7,177 bases of DNA, from assembly GCA_022402505.1 (NCBI GenBank), contig JAKRSE010000344.1, positions 1 through 7,177 of the forward strand. Direction: 5' to 3'. A program made the translations under genes and the position numbers. Below are positions 1-5,012 of the stretch, in pieces. Position 1 is the stretch's first letter. Each line of letters begins with the position of its first letter. This stretch comes from Fimbriimonadaceae bacterium. Its GTDB lineage: Bacteria > Armatimonadota > Fimbriimonadia > Fimbriimonadales > Fimbriimonadaceae. The notes beneath the pieces are model-generated. The model had not been told where the DNA came from. It was given only the letters and a program-made list of their open reading frames with translations, and made no database searches.

Positions 1-579
1 CGGCGCCCGCCGATCCTCGAACAGAACCTGGTGGTGCCGAACGGGGGACTCCAGATCGTCGATGAAGGCGGCCGCCCGCTCGGCTCCTTCAACCTCACCT
101 CCAACGGCCTCAGCCTGATCATGCTCTCGCGCGGCGGCGGGCCTGGGGTGCAGATCGAAGCGGGCGGAGGGGGACAGATCGTCCTGGGAGCCAACGCCAA
201 TTCCGCCGGCCTGCTGGTCCGAGACCCGCGCGGCAACGAAGGTCGGTTCCTGATCCAGGGAGGGACCGGGGTGCTGGGCCTGACCACCGGCGGCAGGAAG
301 GCTGAACTCCGGTCCGGCGATGCGGGGGGAATCCTGGTCGAAAGCGCGGCCGGCCGACCCCTGTTCCAGGTGGCTACCCTTCCCAGTGGAGGAGGGCTGA
401 GCCTCTATTCGCGGAGCGGCGAGCCCTACCTGTCCGCCACCACAAACCAGGACGGCGCCCGCGTGATCCTCCGCGACCGACGGGAGTCGCGCAGCGCCGA
501 TCTCTCCCCGATGAACCTGATCCTCAAGCAGGGAGACAGCCAGGTCTGGCAGGCTCCTCCGGCGGAGGTCAGTCGGTAA
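1..579 (+). CDS. Glycine-rich beta-repeat protein of unknown function, 3' part only
   Basis: The reading frame is open from the first base of the window, so the N-terminus lies outside; 192 residues and the TAA stop (577-579) are visible. I do not recognise a family. The visible part is built of short alternating hydrophobic/polar strands separated by Gly-rich turns, for example LQIVDEGGRPLGSF, GLLVRDPRGNEGRFL, GILVESAAGRPLFQV and GLSLYSRSGEPYLSA. These share a loose pattern: strand, then a turn of the type G-(R/E/N)-(P/E), then strand, about 20-35 residues apart. This suggests a beta-solenoid or stacked beta-hairpin fold, which is inference from pattern only. There are no cysteines and no obvious catalytic motif, and the tail ([18 protein letters not shown]) is polar. 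Its last 11 nt overlap the end of the SufE-family gene on the other strand. A GTG at 31-33 is in frame, but I see no reason to call it the start because the upstream codons continue the frame. Confidence 0.75.
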   Translation, partial: RRPPILEQNLVVPNGGLQIVDEGGRPLGSFNLTSNGLSLIMLSRGGGPGVQIEAGGGGQIVLGANANSAGLLVRDPRGNEGRFLIQGGTGVLGLTTGGRKAELRSGDAGGILVESAAGRPLFQVATLPSGGGLSLYSRSGEPYLSATTNQDGARVILRDRRESRSADLSPMNLILKQGDSQVWQAPPAEVSR

Positions 580-1006
580 GGCGTCGCGCGAGGGCCTTGG
601 TCAGGCCGATCATCCCCATCAGGCCCGCCGTCTTGCCCATCGAAAGCTCGCGGCCGAAGATCGAATAGACGAGATCGTCCGGGACTGCCGCGACCTGGCT
701 CGGCGAAGCGCCTTCCAGGCCGTCTCGCAGGATCACCGCCATCGCCTGGGCCGAGATCCCCTGGGGGTTCAACACGTCGTAGCGGCACTGGACCCCGCCT
801 TGACCATCGGCAAAGACCCAGGCGAAGGCCTCGGACTCGCAGCCCGGGACCCGGTGAGCCTCCGGGTAGGGAAGAGAGGCCCTCGCCGGCTCGATGGGGA
901 CGAATCTTTCGGCGAAGGAGATCAGGAACTGGATTCGGTCGGCCCGGTCGGGGAAGAACTCCAGGTTCTCCAGGATCTCGGTCAGCCGGGGCGTCAGGCT
1001 GCTCAT
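569..1006 (-). CDS. sufE: SufE-family sulfur acceptor protein
   Basis: A 145-residue protein, the usual length for SufE. SufE proteins accept a persulfide sulfur on one cysteine from a partner sulfurtransferase and pass it on, classically for Fe-S cluster assembly in the cytosol. The start ATG (1006-1004) is fixed by homology-like N-terminal sequence ([27 protein letters not shown]) and by the ATGA overlap with the upstream sulfurtransferase stop. The acceptor cysteine is Cys56 in [11 protein letters not shown], matching the V-x-G-C-x-S loop of the family. The C-terminal half has the family's [15 protein letters not shown] and [12 protein letters not shown] segments. The frame stays open upstream through the sulfurtransferase gene, but that is a shadow. 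No SufS, SufB/C/D or IscU gene is visible here, so the donor is probably the adjacent rhodanese. The last 11 nt overlap the convergent beta-repeat gene. Family call is secure; pathway role is inferred. Confidence 0.9.
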   Translation of the reverse strand: MSSLTPRLTEILENLEFFPDRADRIQFLISFAERFVPIEPARASLPYPEAHRVPGCESEAFAWVFADGQGGVQCRYDVLNPQGISAQAMAVILRDGLEGASPSQVAAVPDDLVYSIFGRELSMGKTAGLMGMIGLTKALARRLTD

Positions 1007-1860
1007 CCGCGCTCGATGGGGACGCCCACCGTGTTGCCCCATTCCGTCCAGCTGCCGTCGTAGTTCCTCACCCGAGTGAAGCCGAGCAGGGAACGGAGGA
1101 CGAACCAGGTGTGGGAGCTGCGCTCGCCGATCCGGCAGTAGGCGACGACATCCTCTTCCCGGGTCAGGCCGGCCTCTTCCATGTAGATCCGCTCCAGGTC
1201 GGCGGGCGGCAGGAACTCGCCGGTTTCCGGGTTCACCGCTCGGGCCCAGGGGACGTTGGCCGCTCCGGGAATGTGACCGCCGCGAAGAGCACCTTCGTTC
1301 GGGTAGCCCTCCATGTGCAGCTTTTCGCCGGAGAACTCGGCAGGCGACCGCACGTCCACCAAGCGGCCGCCGGCCTGAACATGGGCCAGAACCTCCTGTC
1401 GGAAGGCTCGATGTTCGGAATCGTCCCGCTCGCGCACCGGATAGCCGACCGCCGGCCTCACGGGCGCCGATTCGCGGGTGAGCGGCCGGCCTTCCTGGAC
1501 CCACTTGATCCGGCCGCCGTTCATGATCGAGCAGTTCTCGTGGCCGAACAGCCGGAACACCCACAGGGCGTAGCAGGCCCACCAGTTGTTGCGGTCGCCA
1601 TAGAAGATGATCCGGGTGTCCGGAGAGGCGCCCAGGCGATCCATGAGACGGGCGAACCCGGCGCCGTCCAGGTAGTCGCGCACCACCGGGTCGTTCAAGT
1701 CCCGAGTCCAGTCGACCTCATGCGCTCCCGGGATGTGACCGGTGGCATAGAGAAGCGGGTCCTCGTTCGACTCCACCAGCAGGATGCCGGGGTCGTCGAG
1801 CCGCTCGGCCACCCACTCCGTGCTCACCAGGTCGTCCGGTCGCGCATAGCCCTGTTCCAT
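1003..1860 (-). CDS. sseA: Thiosulfate/3-mercaptopyruvate sulfurtransferase (tandem rhodanese, SseA type)
   Basis: A 285-residue protein with two rhodanese domains (about residues 8-130 and 150-285), the usual length for this family. It transfers sulfane sulfur from thiosulfate or 3-mercaptopyruvate to an acceptor through a cysteine persulfide. The active-site cysteine is Cys242 in [13 protein letters not shown], the six-residue loop typical of the actinobacterial-type SseA/CysA proteins. The N-terminal domain is the inactive one, with Asp89 in YGDRNNWW at the corresponding position. Both domains have the (T/G)GHIPGA motif (residues 40-46 and 195-200) and the C-terminus has [11 protein letters not shown]. 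The stop overlaps the SufE-family start as ATGA, implying translational coupling and a shared operon. A sulfurtransferase-SufE gene pair is also known in mycobacteria (sseA with its neighbour). No clear Shine-Dalgarno precedes the ATG; a large inverted repeat lies just upstream. Substrate preference cannot be read from sequence. Confidence 0.95.
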   Translation of the reverse strand: MEQGYARPDDLVSTEWVAERLDDPGILLVESNEDPLLYATGHIPGAHEVDWTRDLNDPVVRDYLDGAGFARLMDRLGASPDTRIIFYGDRNNWWACYALWVFRLFGHENCSIMNGGRIKWVQEGRPLTRESAPVRPAVGYPVRERDDSEHRAFRQEVLAHVQAGGRLVDVRSPAEFSGEKLHMEGYPNEGALRGGHIPGAANVPWARAVNPETGEFLPPADLERIYMEEAGLTREEDVVAYCRIGERSSHTWFVLRSLLGFTRVRNYDGSWTEWGNTVGVPIERG

Positions 1861-1864
1861 ATCG

Positions 1865-1916
1865 ATGCCCGGAAGTATTCATCATCGGCTGATGGAAACT
1901 TCGCCCAGGCGGGCAT
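1865..1916. repeat. Nested inverted repeat in the sseA/lipoprotein divergent spacer
   Basis: An inner inverted repeat (1872-1902) has arms GAAGTATTCATCA and TGATGGAAACTTC around a 5-nt centre TCGGC. Eleven of 13 positions are Watson-Crick pairs, with one G-T and one A-A. An outer pair of 7-nt arms, ATGCCCG (1865-1871) and CGGGCAT (1910-1916), encloses it, leaving only 1903-1909 unpaired on one side. It could be an operator for a dimeric regulator controlling both divergent genes, or an RNA hairpin in the sseA leader, where it would end 4 nt before the start codon. It is not followed by a T-run, so it is not an ordinary terminator. Confidence 0.7.
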
Positions 1917-1934
1917 GATGGACCAGGCTTCGGC

Positions 1935-1946
1935 TACGATGGTCGG
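1935..1946 (+). promoter_or_regulatory. Possible -10 element of a leaderless promoter for the lipoprotein gene
   Basis: TACGAT at 1935-1940 resembles a -10 hexamer (4 of 6 to TATAAT, fits TAnnnT). It is followed by exactly 6 nt and then the GTG at 1947, so transcription would begin at or next to the start codon. No good Shine-Dalgarno and no convincing -35 is visible. This is inference only. Confidence 0.3.
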
Positions 1947-2855
1947 GTGATGAAGCGATCCTGGTGGGTCTTTCTGGCGGCCGCGATCCTGGCCGGAGGG
2001 TGCGTCTCGATGGACGCGACTTCGAAAGTCGAGCCCGATGGAGCGGTCGTCCGGAGCGTCGCCGTGAAGGTCGGGCCGAAGGTCGGAGAGTCGACGGGTC
2101 CGGGGCCGGACAAGATGCTGGTGCTGCGCGAGCCAGGCGGATGGACGACGAAGCTGGAGGCCGGCGCCCAGGAAGATGTCTACACCGCCACCAGGACGAT
2201 CTCCGCCGCCCGGCCCACCGAAGGAGACATGGTGCTTCGCCTTCCCGAGGGCACTGTGATCGAATGCACGATCCGAACCGAGAAGCTGTCCGACGGACGC
2301 CTTCGGTATCGAGAAACCTGGACCGCCGTGGGGGACAAGCGGCCGGGTCGGGTGCTCTCCGAGGCCGGACCGGGCCAGGAGTGGCTGGCCGAACTCACCG
2401 GGCTCGGACTCAGCCAGGAACAGGCCGCCAAGGTGAGGACGGAGGCCCTGAAGGGCTTTTCGCGCCGAATCTTCGGGCCGCCGGAGCCCCAGGTCGGCCT
2501 TCTGCTCTCGCAACCCGCCTCGGCCCTCCGCACCGCCCGAGCACACCTCTTCCGCGACCTGTTGCGGCTGGTCAAGGAGGCTCGGCCGGAGCTGAAGGAG
2601 GATGACATCCGGCCTGCCCTGCTCAGGCTCGCCAGGCGGACCGGCCAGGAGTTGGAGAGCGAATCGAATGCGGGCTCCAGCCAGCCGGAATCGGGGCCGC
2701 CGGTGCTGATCTCGTCGGCCGTTACCGGGCCCGGAGTTCCGGAATCTGAAGGTCTCTTCGATCCGGTCGACGGCGCGGCCTACTGGTCCATGTATGCGGA
2801 TGCCCTGGAGTTCGGTCCGGTGACCTTCGAGGCGATCTTCCCGGCGGCCGGCTGA
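1947..2855 (+). CDS. Putative lipoprotein of unknown function
   Basis: 302 residues if started at GTG 1947; an ATG at 1950 would shorten it by one residue and the choice cannot be settled. The N-terminus is a clear lipoprotein signal: basic MMKR, a hydrophobic stretch to residue 15, then LAGG-C with the lipidated cysteine at Cys19. Residue +2 is Val rather than Asp, which in enterobacterial sorting rules favours the outer membrane. The mature protein appears beta-rich at residues 35-130 (for example MVLRLPEGTVIECTIRTE) and helical at about 145-235 (LSQEQAAKVRTEALKGF, LFRDLLRLVKEARPELKEDDIR). A Ser/Pro/Gly linker follows (240-265), then a tail with an aromatic cluster (AAYWSMYADALEFGPVTFEAIF). 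I recognise no family or catalytic motif. It stands alone, divergent from sseA and separated from the next gene by 87 nt containing a G-quadruplex motif. Expression as a real gene is supported by the signal peptide; function is unknown. Confidence 0.8.
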   Translation: MMKRSWWVFLAAAILAGGCVSMDATSKVEPDGAVVRSVAVKVGPKVGESTGPGPDKMLVLREPGGWTTKLEAGAQEDVYTATRTISAARPTEGDMVLRLPEGTVIECTIRTEKLSDGRLRYRETWTAVGDKRPGRVLSEAGPGQEWLAELTGLGLSQEQAAKVRTEALKGFSRRIFGPPEPQVGLLLSQPASALRTARAHLFRDLLRLVKEARPELKEDDIRPALLRLARRTGQELESESNAGSSQPESGPPVLISSAVTGPGVPESEGLFDPVDGAAYWSMYADALEFGPVTFEAIFPAAG

Positions 2856-2857
2856 CC

Positions 2858-2878
2858 GGGACCGGGAACGGGACGGGG
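2858..2878 (+). promoter_or_regulatory. Predicted intramolecular G-quadruplex motif in the intergenic spacer
   Basis: Four G-runs lie on the + strand 3-23 nt after the lipoprotein stop: GGG 2858-2860, GGG 2864-2866, GGG 2870-2872 and GGGG 2875-2878. The loops are ACC, AAC and AC, which satisfies the standard G3+N1-7 pattern. The runs come from degenerate tandem hexamers of the ACCGGG type. An alternative hairpin, CCGGG (2856-2860) with CCCGG (2879-2883), competes with it. There is no downstream T-run, so a standard intrinsic terminator is not indicated. If transcribed, it lies in the 3' end of the lipoprotein message and/or the leader of the dioxygenase message. Confidence 0.6.
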
Positions 2879-2927
2879 CCCGGCGTGGTAGAGAGAGATG
2901 AAAGTGGTTGCGTTGGCAATCAAAAGC

Positions 2928-2933
2928 AGGAAA
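2928..2933 (+). promoter_or_regulatory. Ribosome binding site that decides the dioxygenase start
   Basis: AGGAAA lies 9 nt before the ATG at 2943. It favours that codon over the in-frame ATG at 2898, which would add 15 residues (MKVVALAIKSRKADL) not expected in the family, whose proteins begin a few residues before GIHHVT. Confidence 0.6.
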
Positions 2934-2942
2934 GCCGATCTC

Positions 2943-3905
2943 ATGACATCCACCCCGATCACCGGAATCCACCACGTCACCGCCTTTGCCAAAGACGTTC
3001 AGGCCAACCATGACTTCTATGCCGGCCTGCTCGGGCTTCGGCTCATCAAGGTCACGATCAACTTCGACGACCCGTCGATGTACCACACCTACTTCGCCGA
3101 CTACTCGGGAACACCGGGCACGGTCTTGACCTTCTTTCCGATCCCGAACGCGGCGCCGGGAAGAGTCGGGCCGGGGCAGATCACGGCGACCGCCTATGCG
3201 GTGCCGACCGGCGGGCTGACCTTCTGGCAGGACCGACTGGCGGCCGAGGGTGTTTCTGTGTCGGAGGTCTTCGAGCGGTTTGGAGACCGACTCATCGCCT
3301 TCCCGGACCCCGACGGCATGGTCGTTGAGATCGTGGAGCCGGCCGAACCAGAGCAGCGCGCCGGCTGGACGGGTGGGCCGATTTCGCCTGAGTTCACCCT
3401 GCGCGGAATCCACGCGGTGACGTACTCCAGCCTGCATGCAGAGGCGAGCCGGAGGCTGCTGGTCGAGGGGCTCGGCTTCGAGATGATCGCCGCCGAAGGC
3501 GGTCGAGAACGCTACCGGGCGGCCGGTGGCGGGCCCGACTCGCTGGTCGATCTTCTGGACGGCTCCGGACAGCGTGAGGGCCGGATGGGGGCGGGGACCG
3601 TCCATCATCTCGCCTTTCGGGTTGCGGATGCCGCCGCGCAGGGCTCGGCCATGGATCGACTGCGGGCGGCCGGGACCCTGACGACCGAGGTGAAGAACCG
3701 AGACTACTTCCGGTCGATCTACTTCCGAGAGCCGGGCGGCAGCGTCATGGAGATCGCGACCGAGGGTCCCGGCTTCGCCATCGACGAACCGCTGGAGGAG
3801 CTGGGCGGCCGGCTCTGCCTGCCCGGCTGGCTGGAGGATCGACGCGAGTCGGTGAGGGCCCGCCTGCCCGAGCTTCGGCTGCCGAGCGGGGTGGTGCTGC
3901 CATGA
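2943..3905 (+). CDS. mhqO: VOC-family ring-cleaving dioxygenase, MhqO-like
   Basis: 320 residues from the preferred ATG 2943 (335 if started at 2898). It belongs to the vicinal-oxygen-chelate (glyoxalase/extradiol dioxygenase) superfamily and to the MhqO/LinE-like subgroup, which opens hydroquinone or catechol-type rings with Fe(II) in the cytosol. Two tandem VOC domains are visible. The N-terminal one (about 7-135) has GIHHVTAFAKDVQANHDFY, LGLRLIKVTINFDDP, YHTYFADYSGTPGTVLTFFP and MVVEIVEP. The C-terminal one (about 153-280) has RGIHAVTYSS (His157), GTVHHLAFRV (His221-His222) and VMEIATEGPGFAIDEP (Glu270); these positions fit the two-His one-Glu metal site. Other landmarks are RDYFRSIYFREPGG and the terminal LPGWLEDRRESVRARLP. 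The stop overlaps the esterase start as ATGA, so the two are translated as a coupled pair. In Bacillus subtilis, mhqO and mhqD orthologues answer methylhydroquinone stress. The family call is strong; the true substrate is not determined by sequence. Confidence 0.93.
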   Translation: MTSTPITGIHHVTAFAKDVQANHDFYAGLLGLRLIKVTINFDDPSMYHTYFADYSGTPGTVLTFFPIPNAAPGRVGPGQITATAYAVPTGGLTFWQDRLAAEGVSVSEVFERFGDRLIAFPDPDGMVVEIVEPAEPEQRAGWTGGPISPEFTLRGIHAVTYSSLHAEASRRLLVEGLGFEMIAAEGGRERYRAAGGGPDSLVDLLDGSGQREGRMGAGTVHHLAFRVADAAAQGSAMDRLRAAGTLTTEVKNRDYFRSIYFREPGGSVMEIATEGPGFAIDEPLEELGGRLCLPGWLEDRRESVRARLPELRLPSGVVLP

Positions 3906-4513
3906 CTCGAGAGGCCTGGGGATTCCACCACCGCTTTGAACCCGGGGAGGGTCGGGTTCTGGTGCTGCTCCATGGGACGGGCGCAGACGAGAACGACCTG
4001 GTTCCTCTGGCCCGCAGCCTCGAACACGGTGCGGCGATCCTCTCGCCCAGGGGAAAGAGTCTGGACGAGGGCTCTCCGCGATGGTTCCGTCGGTTCGGAG
4101 AAGGGCGTTTCGATCTGGAGGATTTGGCCGAGAAGTCTCGGGAGCTGGCCGAATTCCTGCAGACCGCGCTCTCTGAACTCGCGCCCGGGCTGCCGACGAC
4201 TGCGCTCGGCTATTCCAACGGCGCGAACATGGCGGCAGCCCTGATGCTGGCCGGGCTCTGGAAGCCGGACGCCGCCGTCCTGCTCCGCCCGATGATTCCC
4301 TTCGAGCCGGAAAGCCTGCCCGATCTCGCCGGAACAAGGATCCTGATCGCGGCCGGGAAGCACGATCTCATCTGTCGTCCCTCGGCGGCGATGAGGCTGG
4401 AAGATGCGCTGAGGGATGCCGGAGCGGACGTGGACATTCTCTGGTCTGAAGCAGGCCACGGCCTGACCCGCGAGGACATCCTGGCGGTGGCTGAGTTTCT
4501 CGGCGAGGCCTGA
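3902..4513 (+). CDS. mhqD: Alpha/beta-hydrolase carboxylesterase, MhqD-like
   Basis: A 203-residue protein of the phospholipase/carboxylesterase family, the usual length of about 200. It shows the family layout: oxyanion-hole segment LLHGTGADENDL (residues 22-33), SPRGK (48-52), nucleophile elbow GYSNGAN with Ser105, catalytic Asp155 in AAGKHDLICRP, and His186 in EAGHGLT. All three triad members are present and no signal peptide is seen, so an active cytosolic serine esterase is expected. The start ATG overlaps the dioxygenase stop by 4 nt (ATGA). In Bacillus, MhqD is proposed to act with MhqO/MhqE-type dioxygenases against quinone-like electrophiles; by analogy this enzyme may hydrolyse a ring-cleavage product or an ester-containing toxicant, which is inference. 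The stop lies only 6 nt from the stop of the convergent MarR gene, with no recognisable terminator between them. Confidence 0.92.
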   Translation: MTREAWGFHHRFEPGEGRVLVLLHGTGADENDLVPLARSLEHGAAILSPRGKSLDEGSPRWFRRFGEGRFDLEDLAEKSRELAEFLQTALSELAPGLPTTALGYSNGANMAAALMLAGLWKPDAAVLLRPMIPFEPESLPDLAGTRILIAAGKHDLICRPSAAMRLEDALRDAGADVDILWSEAGHGLTREDILAVAEFLGEA

Positions 4514-4519
4514 CTCGCC

Positions 4520-4960
4520 TCAACCCGAAGGGCCGTCGACCACCGGACCGGGGCCGGCGGCCCGGATCAACAGCTCATGGAGCCTGCCCAGCTCGTCCGG
4601 ACTCAGCTGCTGGAGCGATTCGGCGGCGGCCCGATCCACCCGCTCGATTCCCAGGGCCAGAATTTGGTCACCGGCCGGCGTCCGCCGGTAGGCGATCCGG
4701 CGCCGGTCCGTCTGGTCAGAGGCGCGATCCACCCAGCCCGCGGCCTCCAGCGACTGCAGGATGTTGCTCACGGTGGGAGGAGGGGAGCCGATGCTCCGGG
4801 CGATGTCTCCCGGGTGCGGAAGCGCCTCCAGAATCGCCAGGATCGCCAGGGCCTTCGGATGGATCCCCAGATCCTGGAGGCCCTCGGCGGCGGCCGAGAA
4901 CAGGCGGTGCTGAATCTGCCAGGTCAGTCGGACGATCTCCCAGCCTGAAAGTTCTGCCAT
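4520..4960 (-). CDS. MarR-family transcriptional regulator
   Basis: A 146-residue protein, normal length for a MarR winged-helix repressor that binds DNA as a dimer. A long N-terminal helix (about 5-30) belongs to the dimer interface. The helix-turn-helix spans about residues 48-78 (HPGDIARSIGSPPPTVSNILQSLEAAGWVDR), and the wing is DQTDRRRIAYRRTPAG (82-97), matching the D-x-x-D-R-R signature. The C-terminal helices (100-135) complete the dimer domain, with a Gly/Pro tail. There is no cysteine, so thiol-redox sensing of the OhrR kind is excluded; a bound ligand is more likely. A Shine-Dalgarno GGAGA (4974-4970 on this strand) lies 9 nt before the ATG, inside a palindrome that may be its own operator. 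It is convergent with the MhqOD-like pair, as a neighbour reminiscent of Bacillus MhqR, and divergent from the SDR gene. Which of these genes it controls is unproven; autoregulation is the best-supported guess. Confidence 0.93.
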   Translation of the reverse strand: MAELSGWEIVRLTWQIQHRLFSAAAEGLQDLGIHPKALAILAILEALPHPGDIARSIGSPPPTVSNILQSLEAAGWVDRASDQTDRRRIAYRRTPAGDQILALGIERVDRAAAESLQQLSPDELGRLHELLIRAAGPGPVVDGPSG

Positions 4961-4966
4961 GAAATA

Positions 4967-4981
4967 GTTTCTCCGCGAAAC
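4967..4981. promoter_or_regulatory. Candidate MarR operator palindrome
   Basis: Perfect inverted repeat GTTTC (4967-4971), spacer TCCGC, GAAAC (4977-4981) in the 52-bp spacer between the divergent MarR and SDR genes. One further T-A pair (4965/4983) lies beyond a mismatch. Size and AT-rich half-sites in a GC-rich genome fit MarR operators. It covers the regulator's own ribosome binding site and lies 32 nt before the SDR start, so a bound dimer could affect both genes. Confidence 0.55.
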
Positions 4982-5000
4982 AAAAGCCGAAGCCTGCTCG

Positions 5001-5011
5001 TATCAAAGGAG
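5001..5011 (+). promoter_or_regulatory. AT-rich element and very close Shine-Dalgarno before the SDR gene
   Basis: AAAGGAG (5005-5011) is a strong Shine-Dalgarno sequence but ends only 1 nt before the ATG at 5013, closer than normally useful. TATCAA (5001-5006) resembles a -10 hexamer ending 6 nt before the same ATG, the same spacing as at the lipoprotein gene. Leaderless transcription is therefore a possible alternative. The start is otherwise fixed by the Rossmann motif that begins at residue 1. Confidence 0.35.
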
Positions 5012-5012
5012 T

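Noticed and set aside
1007..1582. Upstream extension of the SufE-family frame
   Set aside because: It runs through the sulfurtransferase in another frame and is Arg/Gly-rich. The ATG at 1006-1004 gives the normal SufE length and N-terminus.
1111..1950. 279-codon plus-strand open frame opposite the sulfurtransferase
   Set aside because: It is the antisense shadow of a gene with an intact rhodanese active site; the product shows no recognisable motif.
2908..2919. TTGC-GTTG-GCAA inverted repeat before the dioxygenase as an operator
   Set aside because: Only 4-nt arms, within chance expectation, and unlike the palindrome at the MarR gene.
2898..2942. Alternative ATG at 2898 for the dioxygenase
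   Set aside because: The added 15 residues are not expected in the family, and the better ribosome site (AGGAAA) belongs to the ATG at 2943.
1824..4337. Very long (837-codon) open frame on the minus strand opposite the lipoprotein, dioxygenase and esterase genes
   Set aside because: The plus-strand genes have clear family motifs and signal peptide. The minus frame translates to low-complexity Arg/Gly/Pro-rich sequence typical of GC-rich antisense shadows.
4530..4563. GGGCCG/CGGCCC stem near the mhqD-marR junction as a terminator
   Set aside because: The loop is 22 nt, the stem lies inside the MarR coding sequence, and no T-run follows on either strand at a suitable place.
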